DNA of 39,267 bases, from contig UQMY01000024.1 in the NCBI GenBank assembly GCA_900542325.1, forward strand, positions 1-39,267. The letters are read 5' to 3'. The notes beneath the pieces are model-generated. The model did no database searches and had not been told where the DNA came from. It saw only the letters and a list, made by a program, of their open reading frames with translations. Below are positions 17,299 to 24,287 of this stretch, piece after piece. Made by a program: the position numbers and the translations under genes. Position 1 is the first letter of the stretch. Every line of letters starts with the position of its first letter. The DNA comes from an uncultured Collinsella sp. (GTDB taxonomy: Bacteria > Actinomycetota > Coriobacteriia > Coriobacteriales > Coriobacteriaceae).

Positions 17299-18268
17299 GA
17301 GCCTCCCCTCCCTTGCAGAAAAACGGAATGATCAGATCGTCAAAGTCCTGAATCTCCTCGTGGCCAAAGCCCTCAAAGAACTCATGGCGCTTCTCGCAGG
17401 TCAGGTTGTTGTAGACCGCAAACTGCGTTGCCGGCGGGCAAACGATATCGGCAGTTCCCGTGCCAAACAGCACGGGGCATTTGACCATGGGGGCGAAGTT
17501 CTTGGAGTCGAAGTACGCAAGCTTTGCATAGGCTTCATCAATACGAGTCGAGTCCTCATCAAACCAGCGCGACCAATAGCGAAGGCCCTCGTAGGCAATA
17601 TCATCGGCATCCAAATCCCAGACCAGGCGGAAATCCGACAGGAAGGGATAGAGGATGGCGGCGCGATTGATAAGCTCGCTGTTAAGCGCGCAGGTCGCAA
17701 TACCCAAGCCGCCGCCCTGCGATGCGCCATTCACAAATACGCGGGCAAAATCGATGCCCTCGAGCTCGCGAACGATACGGCATAGGATGCGGATGTCCTG
17801 ATGCAAGCGGACATAGTAGAGGTTGGCCGGGTCGCCGTCGATACCGGCGACGATATGGCCCGCGACCGTTGTGCCCTCAAATCCACCAATGTCCTCGGAG
17901 GGACCTCCTTGGCCAGGACAATCGAGAGCGATCAGCGCCATGCCCATACCAGCAAACGACGCCTGCTCAAACCAGCTGCGGCTTGCACCCGGATACCCAT
18001 GGAACTGAAGCACCAATGGCACGGGCTCGTCCGAGACGGGCTTAAGGTACTTGGCATGCAGGCGGGCGCCGCACATACCGGTAAACCAGAGGTCGAATAG
18101 CTGGCAAGTCACAGCATCGGCGACCGATGCCGCCTCAATCGCATAGTCAAGCCCAACGGCGTCGGCCTCGGCCATGCGATCTTTCCAAAAGAAATCGAAA
18201 TCTGATGGACGGGGCATGGCGCCTCGATATTCACCAAATTGCTGCTGTAGCTCCTGAGCACTTGGCAT
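17291..18268 (-). CDS. CE7 (AXE1) acetylesterase, possible sialate O-acetylesterase
   Basis: Alpha/beta-hydrolase of the acetylxylan esterase / cephalosporin C deacetylase family, 325 residues from the ATG of MPSAQEL. The triad is visible as Ser183 (GASQGGG), Asp274 (GTADIVCPP) and His303 (GFGHEEI), close to the family positions. The family RGQ motif reads PGQGG. No signal peptide, so it acts in the cytoplasm. In streptococcal nan loci an axe gene of this family also adjoins sialic acid genes; here it lies between a transporter and the lyase/kinase/epimerase. Removing O-acetyl groups from imported sialic acid is the best-fitting role, but deacetylating other sugars is possible. The ribosome site is weak; a TTG five codons upstream is the alternative start. 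Confidence 0.83.
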   Translation of the reverse strand: MPSAQELQQQFGEYRGAMPRPSDFDFFWKDRMAEADAVGLDYAIEAASVADAVTCQLFDLWFTGMCGARLHAKYLKPVSDEPVPLVLQFHGYPGASRSWFEQASFAGMGMALIALDCPGQGGPSEDIGGFEGTTVAGHIVAGIDGDPANLYYVRLHQDIRILCRIVRELEGIDFARVFVNGASQGGGLGIATCALNSELINRAAILYPFLSDFRLVWDLDADDIAYEGLRYWSRWFDEDSTRIDEAYAKLAYFDSKNFAPMVKCPVLFGTGTADIVCPPATQFAVYNNLTCEKRHEFFEGFGHEEIQDFDDLIIPFFCKGGEAHV

Positions 18269-18304
18269 GCCTCGTGAACCCAACCTTTCGAAATCGCAAC
18301 GGAG

Positions 18305-18332
18305 GTGCGCCCGGCAAGGGAACCGGGCGCAC
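18305..18332 (-). other. Hairpin between transporter ATPase and CE7 esterase
   Basis: A perfect 10-bp GC-rich stem (18305-18314 with 18323-18332) with an 8-base loop lies 17 bases past the ATPase stop. The minus strand continues CTCCGTTGC, so there is no U-tract. It probably marks the 3' end of a stable transporter segment. Confidence 0.5.
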
Positions 18333-18348
18333 GGGAGGGAAAGCGAAC

Positions 18349-19176
18349 TTACTCGCCGAGCTTGGGGTGCAGCAGCGACGGCGCAGCGCCGAGCAGCATC
18401 TTGGTGTAGGGGTCCTGGGGGTGCTGGAAGACCTGCTTGGCCTCGCCCTGCTCGACGATCTTGCCACCATTCATGACGATGATGTCGTCGGATATATAGC
18501 GGACCGTCTGGATGTCATGGCTAATGAACACCATGGCCAGGCCGAGCTCCTTCTTAAGGTCGGTCAGCAGGTTGAGAATCTGCGCGCGGACCGAAACGTC
18601 CAGAGCCGAGGTGGGCTCATCGGCGATGATAGCGTCGGGGTTCAGCGACAGGGCACGGGCAATTGCCACGCGCTGGCGCTGACCACCCGAAAGCTGGCCG
18701 GGAAGAACCTCGGCGGCAGAGCTGGGCAGACCGGTGAGCTCCAGGAGCTCCTTGACGCGCTTCTCCTGCTCTGCCTCGGTGCCCAGGTTGTGGACGCGCA
18801 TGGGGTCGAGCAACTGCTCGCGAACGACCATGCGAGGGTTGAGCGCCGTGGCCGGGTTTTGGAACACGACCGAGATGACGCGACCCATGTGGCGACGGTC
18901 CTCGGCGGTACGCTTGGTAACGTCCTTGCCCTTAAAGTAGACCTTGCCGCTCGTGGGGGCCTGCAGGCCGCACATGACGTTGGCGGTGGTGGACTTGCCG
19001 CAACCGGACTCGCCGACGATGCCGATGGTCTGTCCGGGCATGAGCTTAATCGTTACACCCTGGACGGCGTGAACCAGGTTGGGGTGCAGAATCGAGCCGG
19101 TACGGGTCCTAAAGGTGACGTGAACATCATCAAGGAAGATGATCGGCTCGACGCCGTTAACTGCGGTCTCGCTCAT
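18349..19176 (-). CDS. Peptide-type ABC transporter ATP-binding protein (SatD/DppF-like)
   Basis: Second ATPase of the transporter in the putative sialic acid locus, 275 residues. Walker A (GESGCGKST, about 55-63), the signature LSGGQRQRVAIARAL, Walker B (IIADEPTSALDV) and the H-loop SHD are intact. It stops at LLHPKLGE, well before the Cys-rich C-terminal extension present in OppF (94-1122), so it lacks the Fe-S-type region. The ATG follows the stop of the fusion gene with no gap (TAGATG) and has GGAGG inside that gene. The partner is the ATPase half of the fusion protein. Confidence 0.88.
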   Translation of the reverse strand: MSETAVNGVEPIIFLDDVHVTFRTRTGSILHPNLVHAVQGVTIKLMPGQTIGIVGESGCGKSTTANVMCGLQAPTSGKVYFKGKDVTKRTAEDRRHMGRVISVVFQNPATALNPRMVVREQLLDPMRVHNLGTEAEQEKRVKELLELTGLPSSAAEVLPGQLSGGQRQRVAIARALSLNPDAIIADEPTSALDVSVRAQILNLLTDLKKELGLAMVFISHDIQTVRYISDDIIVMNGGKIVEQGEAKQVFQHPQDPYTKMLLGAAPSLLHPKLGE

Positions 19177-21192
19177 CTACATCGCCTCCGCGTGAGGGGT
19201 CAAACCATTTGCCTTGAGCACCTCGTCGGGGAGCTCGGAATAGAAGTGCTCGGTGCCAGGTACGCGCTTGAAGACCGGACGGGTGTCCAGGCCAATTCGC
19301 GGATGGCTCGAGCGGGGCGCGAAGCGATCGCCCTTGGGGAAATCGCGCGGGCTCGGAACGGCGCCGGGCACCTGGTGCAGGCGGCCCGAACCGCTCTCGA
19401 TGGACAGAACGGAGCCCAGAAGACCGCGGGTGTACTCGTGGATCGGGTTGGTGAGCAGCTCCTTGGTGGGCGCCTGCTCGATAACCTGACCGGCGTACAT
19501 AACCGTGATGTTATGGGCAACCTCGGCGACCAGAGCCAAGTCATGCGAGACGAAGATCATGGCAAAGCCGAGCTTGGCCTGAAGATCGTTGAGCAGCTTG
19601 ATGACCTGCTTCTGGACGGTAACGTCCAGAGCGGTCGTGGGCTCGTCGCAGATAACCAGCTTGGGGTCGCGGGTAAGGGCCATAGCGATCAGGACGCGCT
19701 GACGCTGGCCGCCGGAAAGCTCGTGCGGATAGCTCTCGAGCGTACGCTTGGGATCGAGGCCAACGAGCTCCAGGAGCTCCTCGGCGCTGCGGGTGCCGCC
19801 GCGCTTGGTGAGCTGCTTCATCTGAGCGGAGATGAGCATCGAGGGGTTGAGCGAGGACAGAGCGTCCTGATAAACCATGGCGATATCGGTACCGCGCAGG
19901 CCGAACCACTCCTTCTTGCTCATCTTGAGCAGGTCACGGCCTTCCCAGAGGACCTCGCCGGAAAGATGCTCGTCCTCATCGGTCAGGCCCATGATGGCCA
20001 GCGTGGTGATGGACTTACCGCAACCGGACTCGCCCACCAGACCCATGGTCTGACCGGGGCGAACATCAAAGTTGACATGGTCGACGACGTTGATATCACC
20101 GTGGTGCTCAAACTGGATGCAGAAATCGCGGACCGAAAGGATCGGCTCGACAGACTCATCGGGCACGTGGCGGTCGTTACGCTTGAGCTCGACATCGCGC
20201 AGGGCGCCAAGGCGAGCGGAGAGGGACTGAGCCTGCTCCTTGTAGGCACGAACGGGGTCGGAGACCAGCAGGTCGGCCTCGCGGCGCTTGGAAGAATCGG
20301 TCGGATCCAGGGCAGCGGAGGGAGCGGCGGCCATAGCGTCGGTAATGCCCTCGGACAGGATGTTGAGTGCCAGGCAGGTGATCATAATGGCCAGGCCCGG
20401 GAACAGCGCCTGCCACCAACGGCCGGCGAGCACGCCACCGCGGGCGTCGGCAAGAATGTTGCCCCACGTAGCGGTGGGCTCCTGGATGCCAGCGCCGATG
20501 AAGGTCAGCGAAGCCTCGAAGATGATGGCGTCTGCGACCAGGGTGACGGTAAAGACCATGATCGGGGCGATGCAGTTGCGCAGAACATGCTTGATCAGAA
20601 TCCACGGAGCCTTGGCGCCGGACACGATGACCGCGCGGACATAGTCCTCGCCGTACTCGGACACGATGTTGGCGCGCACGATACGGGCGATCTGCGGGGT
20701 GTACATAAAGCCGATCGCAAAGATGATCGACGGCACGGAATTGCCCAGGATGGAAACGAAGACGGCTGCGAGGGCGATACCCGGGATGGACATGATGATG
20801 TCCAGGATACGCATGATCGCCTCAGAGACAGACTTGCGCGAAACCGCCGCAAGAGCGCCGACAACAGAGCCGCAGACCAAAGCCATGGCGGTAGCACCAA
20901 AGCCGATGATCAGCGAGTAACGGCCGCCGTAGAGCATACGCGAAAGGATGTCGCGGCCCTTGTCGTCGGTACCGAAGATAAAGCCGCCACCAGGCGCCTG
21001 GCGCGCGGTGAAAATATCGACCGGGCTATAGGGGGCAAGCAGGGGTGCCAGGATCGCAGTCAGGGCGACCAGCACCAGCACGACGGCGGCAATCTTAGAA
21101 GATAGCGCCATCTTCTTCCAGCCACCGAGCTTAAGCCCCTTGGAAGCAGCCTTCTCGAGCTGCTCGGTTTGCTTCTCTCGAATCTTTACCAT
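19177..21192 (-). CDS. Fused ABC permease and ATP-binding protein (SatC-like)
   Basis: One polypeptide of 671 residues joins a DppC-type permease (about 30-290) to a DppD-type ATPase (about 350-671) through a charged linker. The permease half has the motif FGTDDKGRDILSR and the EAA loop DYVRAVIVSGAKAPW. The ATPase half has Walker A GESGCGKS (about 387-394), the signature LSGGQRQR and Walker B VICDEPTT. The Cys-rich C-terminal box of this family is replaced (GDRFAPRSSHP), so all its cysteines are gone. Fusions of this kind occur in actinobacterial peptide-type importers; I recall the sialic acid systems SatABCD (Haemophilus ducreyi) and SiaEFGI (Corynebacterium) having a fused component. Gaps to its neighbours are 3 and 0 bases. 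Confidence 0.9.
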   Translation of the reverse strand: MVKIREKQTEQLEKAASKGLKLGGWKKMALSSKIAAVVLVLVALTAILAPLLAPYSPVDIFTARQAPGGGFIFGTDDKGRDILSRMLYGGRYSLIIGFGATAMALVCGSVVGALAAVSRKSVSEAIMRILDIIMSIPGIALAAVFVSILGNSVPSIIFAIGFMYTPQIARIVRANIVSEYGEDYVRAVIVSGAKAPWILIKHVLRNCIAPIMVFTVTLVADAIIFEASLTFIGAGIQEPTATWGNILADARGGVLAGRWWQALFPGLAIMITCLALNILSEGITDAMAAAPSAALDPTDSSKRREADLLVSDPVRAYKEQAQSLSARLGALRDVELKRNDRHVPDESVEPILSVRDFCIQFEHHGDINVVDHVNFDVRPGQTMGLVGESGCGKSITTLAIMGLTDEDEHLSGEVLWEGRDLLKMSKKEWFGLRGTDIAMVYQDALSSLNPSMLISAQMKQLTKRGGTRSAEELLELVGLDPKRTLESYPHELSGGQRQRVLIAMALTRDPKLVICDEPTTALDVTVQKQVIKLLNDLQAKLGFAMIFVSHDLALVAEVAHNITVMYAGQVIEQAPTKELLTNPIHEYTRGLLGSVLSIESGSGRLHQVPGAVPSPRDFPKGDRFAPRSSHPRIGLDTRPVFKRVPGTEHFYSELPDEVLKANGLTPHAEAM

Positions 21193-21195
21193 AAT

Positions 21196-22152
21196 CTACA
21201 CCGTCCTGATGCGCGGGTTGATGAGCAGGTAGAGCATGTCAACCACGATGTTGATGATGATGAAGGCAAGAGCAACGACGATGACGACGCCCTGAACCAA
21301 GTTCGCCTCGTTGCCCTGAACGCCCTGCAGAATCGCGGTACCCATGCCCGGGAGGTTGAAGATAACCTCAATGACGACGGCACCGCCCATGAGGTAGCCG
21401 ATCTTAAGGCCGAGGGTGGTGACCGGGGTAATCAGCGCATTGCGAAGAACGTTGATACCGACGACGACCTTTTCGGGAACGCCGGCACCGCGAGCCATAC
21501 GGACATAGTCCTTATCGAGCTCCTCGACCATGGCGGTACGCACGATACGAGTCATCTGGCCCGTCAGCGGAAATGCCAAGGCGATGGCGGGCATGATCAT
21601 GCGTCCCAGATAACCAGCCGGATTCGTGGTGAAGTGAGGCAGGGCGCCCGATGCCGGGAGCACCTTAAGGTAGGAAGAGAACAACAAAATCAACAGAACG
21701 GCAAGCCAGAACGACGGGGTTGCCAAGCCGGCAATGGAAAAGACGCGGATCACTTGGTCCGGCCATTTATCGCGATACAGCGCCGCGATGACGCCGAGCA
21801 AAAACGAAACGACCGCGCCGATGGCAAGACCGATAAAGGTCAGCTGCATCGTGACGGGCAGGGCCGTGGAGATGCGCTTGGCAACAGAGTTGCGAGCAGC
21901 GCCGTAGGTGCCCATGTCGCCGTGGATCAAGTCGCCCATATAGCGCACATAACGCACGGGCCAGGGGTCGTCCAGACCATACTTCTCATGGTACTCGGCA
22001 ACCGCCTCGGGCGAGGCGCCGTCACCCAACGCCGTGTAGGCGGGGTCGGTCTTGGAGAACGACATAAGGAAGAACACCAGGACGGTGACGCCCAATGCCA
22101 TGATCGGCAGCGCGACAAGACGCCTTCCAATCAAACGTAGAAAGTTGTTCAC
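21196..22152 (-). CDS. Peptide-type ABC transporter permease (SatB/DppB-like)
   Basis: First permease of the second importer, 318 residues. The start taken is GTG (VNNFLRLIGRR), because GGGGAG lies five bases upstream; an ATG eleven codons earlier lacks this. A first membrane helix (about 8-30) is followed by SKTDPAYTALG, the periplasmic loop with KYGLDDPW and GDMGTYG, then further helices and the EAA loop DYVRMARGAGVPEKV. It starts 157 bases after the binding-protein gene, across a cluster of hairpins, and is packed tightly with the fusion gene behind it. Confidence 0.9.
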   Translation of the reverse strand: MNNFLRLIGRRLVALPIMALGVTVLVFFLMSFSKTDPAYTALGDGASPEAVAEYHEKYGLDDPWPVRYVRYMGDLIHGDMGTYGAARNSVAKRISTALPVTMQLTFIGLAIGAVVSFLLGVIAALYRDKWPDQVIRVFSIAGLATPSFWLAVLLILLFSSYLKVLPASGALPHFTTNPAGYLGRMIMPAIALAFPLTGQMTRIVRTAMVEELDKDYVRMARGAGVPEKVVVGINVLRNALITPVTTLGLKIGYLMGGAVVIEVIFNLPGMGTAILQGVQGNEANLVQGVVIVVALAFIIINIVVDMLYLLINPRIRTV

Positions 22153-22193
22153 GTTCTCTCCCCTTTCTTTTGTCGGTAGGACCAACTGGTATA

Positions 22194-22310
22194 TGAGTAC
22201 GGATACTCATTACAAGACCCGAGCGACATCGTTGCCGCCCGGGTCTTTGTTTCAACTATGAGGATACGGTCTCAACGACCGGTATCCTGCATATAGACTC
22301 AAGCGAGTCT
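22194..22310 (-). other. Cluster of four hairpins between binding protein and permease
   Basis: Four successive inverted repeats occupy this gap: 22194-22209 (6 bp, TGAGTA/TACTCA), 22214-22247 (8 bp, AAGACCCG/CGGGTCTT), 22262-22287 (10 bp with one bulge) and 22295-22310 (6 bp, AGACTC/GAGTCT). None has a strong U-tract on the minus strand. Together they suggest a structured 3' end that raises binding-protein mRNA over the permeases. Confidence 0.5.
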
Positions 22311-23923
22311 TACGCCTTGACGGTCGCGACGCCCTTAAAGGACATGCTCGTCGTGCCGATGCCCTTGAAACCATCGAGGGCCTCGCCGTTGGGCGCGGTG
22401 GACGGATCGTCCCAAGAAGCGGAGACGGTCTTGACGTGGACAACGGGGTACAGAACGGCGTTGTCGGCGATGATGTCGAAGCACTCGTTCCACTTCTTCT
22501 GCTGCTCGTCGCCCTCGGCTGCAAGAGCCTCGTCCATGAGTCCGTGGAGCTTCTCCCACTCAGCGGACTCCTTCCACGGGCAACGGGTCTGCATCCAGAC
22601 GTTGTCGCCATACCACCAGTTGAGCAGCAGGTCGGGGTCAGCGCCGAAGCAGGAAGGATCGCCAGGGGCAAGGAGGATATCGTAAGCCTCGCCGCCGTCG
22701 ATGGCAGCGTAGGTGGCCGGCGAAGTATCGGTCTGGATGGTCACATCGAAGCCGAGAGCGTCAAGGTCGTTCTTGACCTGGGCAGCCATGCCCTTGATCT
22801 GCTCGTTATCGGTGGTGCGCAGGGTGATGGCGCCCGGGGTGATGCCGGACTCCTCGATGAGCTTCTTAGCCTTCTTGGCGTCGGTCTTGTACACCGTGGA
22901 GGCCTCATGATAGTTGGTAAAGCTCTTGGGCAGGTAGCAGCTGGCGGCGGTAGCAAGGCCGGCGAAGGTGTTGCTGATCATCTTCTCGGTGTCGAGCGCA
23001 TACATAACGGCCTGACGGACCTTGACGTCGTTCCAAGGCGCCTTGGCGACGTTGAACATGATGAAGCGGGTGCCGAAGCCCTGAACGTTGTCAATCTTGC
23101 AGCCAGCGCTCTCGAGCTGATCGACGGCGTCAGCGGTAACGAGCTCCATGACGAGCGTGGAGCCTTCCTGCTGAGCTGTGACGCGAGCGGTGGGGTCGGT
23201 CAGGATGCTGTACTGGATCTTCTCGTCCTCGGCAGCATACTCACCGTTGTACTCGGGGTTGGGAACCAGGGTGATCTCGGTGTCGGAGATGGCATCGTAC
23301 ATCCAGGGGCCGGAGCCGATCGGCTGCTTGGCGCGATCCTCCTCGGCCTGGGTGGCCGGGGTAACGCGGATGATGGCCAGACGATCCTTGAGCAGGGAGA
23401 AGTTGGGGACCTTGGTCTTGATCGTCACGGTACTGGCGTCCTTGGCCTCGATGGACTCGAAAGGCTGGAAGAACGGAGCATAGGTAGCGGAAGCGGCGCA
23501 AGCGTTGTAGGAAGCCACAACGTCGTCAGCGGTGACCTCAGTGCCATCGGAGAACTTGGCGCCCTTACGGATGGTGACCTCGAAGGTGGTGTCATCCACA
23601 GACTTGGGATCGTCAGTAGCGAGCTCGTTGAAAGTGCTGTAGTCGTGGTAATCGATGCCGTAGAGGCCCTCGATGACATGCCAGTTGGCACCCAGGCCAA
23701 CAGCGGAACCGGTGGTGGCGGGATCGAAGCTGGACGGAGCGTAAGCGGAACCAGCGGTGATCACGCCGCCGCCACGGTTGGCGGAATCGGTGGAGCCGGA
23801 AGCGGAACCCTCGTCGCTTGAGCTGCCACCGCAGCCAGTGAGACCAAGGCCGGCGACAGCAGCGACGCTGCCGGTGAGGCCGAGGAACGAACGCCTGGAC
23901 ATACCCTTGTTGATGATGGCCAT
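22310..23923 (-). CDS. Family-5 substrate-binding lipoprotein, putative sialic acid receptor
   Basis: Solute-binding protein of the SBP_bac_5 family, 537 residues. The N-terminus has a twin-arginine motif (SRRSFLGLTG, 9-18) and the lipobox LTGC (Cys31), then a Gly/Ser linker, so it should be a lipoprotein exported by Tat. Family landmarks include an N-terminal lobe starting GGVITAGSAYAP and the hinge region VKVRQAVMYALDTEKM. AGGAG precedes the ATG. The same family includes the SatA sialic acid receptor, and this gene heads a run of transporter, esterase, lyase, kinase and nanE genes. That context favours sialic acid over peptides, but the ligand cannot be read from sequence alone. Confidence 0.82.
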   Translation of the reverse strand: MAIINKGMSRRSFLGLTGSVAAVAGLGLTGCGGSSSDEGSASGSTDSANRGGGVITAGSAYAPSSFDPATTGSAVGLGANWHVIEGLYGIDYHDYSTFNELATDDPKSVDDTTFEVTIRKGAKFSDGTEVTADDVVASYNACAASATYAPFFQPFESIEAKDASTVTIKTKVPNFSLLKDRLAIIRVTPATQAEEDRAKQPIGSGPWMYDAISDTEITLVPNPEYNGEYAAEDEKIQYSILTDPTARVTAQQEGSTLVMELVTADAVDQLESAGCKIDNVQGFGTRFIMFNVAKAPWNDVKVRQAVMYALDTEKMISNTFAGLATAASCYLPKSFTNYHEASTVYKTDAKKAKKLIEESGITPGAITLRTTDNEQIKGMAAQVKNDLDALGFDVTIQTDTSPATYAAIDGGEAYDILLAPGDPSCFGADPDLLLNWWYGDNVWMQTRCPWKESAEWEKLHGLMDEALAAEGDEQQKKWNECFDIIADNAVLYPVVHVKTVSASWDDPSTAPNGEALDGFKGIGTTSMSFKGVATVKA

Positions 23924-24287
23924 GTCTTCTCCTATCAGTAGAGAATCTTACTCGGGAGCACCTAGACTTGCCCCCGCGCAACTTGCGGACGATATATACC
24001 TTACCTACCGACGAACCCAACTGAGGTGCCGCGCTCGGCGACCGATACATACATCCGCTTGAACGGTATTTACTACCGTTCACCGAATTCATTGACAAAT
24101 GATTCGCCAGACAGTATGTATCGACGAGGTGAGATATCAGTCTTCGTCAACCCGCAGGATAGCAGGGTTTTCACTTGGGTTAGTCAAACGTTTTAGCGTT
24201 AATTAAACCCGAAACCAGCAGGCAATCATGGCGAAATAAATGGTTGAAAATCGCGCAATCATGTATATCAGCTGTTTAGGCTCGTGT
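23924..24287 (-). promoter_or_regulatory. 364-base regulatory gap with nested inverted repeats
   Basis: No coding sequence is seen. A perfect 9-bp dyad, TGAACGGTA (24060-24068) and TACCGTTCA (24074-24082) with a 5-base spacer, looks like a dimeric operator. It lies within a wider 10-bp inverted repeat, CGATACATAC (24043-24052) and GTATGTATCG (24114-24123). An AAACGTTT palindrome is at 24186-24193. Promoter candidates for the transporter are TTGTCA (24093-24098) with a weak TAGTAA inside the inner dyad, or a TATATA box at 23993-23998. Neither is strong. Confidence 0.5.

Noticed and set aside
17291..18268. Reading the CE7 enzyme as a xylan-degrading acetylxylan esterase
   Set aside because: There is no signal peptide, no xylanase or xylose gene nearby, and the neighbours are amino-sugar genes.
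18127..21105. A 992-codon open frame on the plus strand opposite the transporter ATPase and fusion genes
   Set aside because: It is antisense to two clear ABC-protein genes with full motifs, and its translation shows no recognisable domain. Long open antisense frames are expected in GC-biased codons.
22194..22310. The hairpin cluster as a CRISPR or direct-repeat array
   Set aside because: The stems differ in sequence and length; there are no regularly spaced direct repeats.
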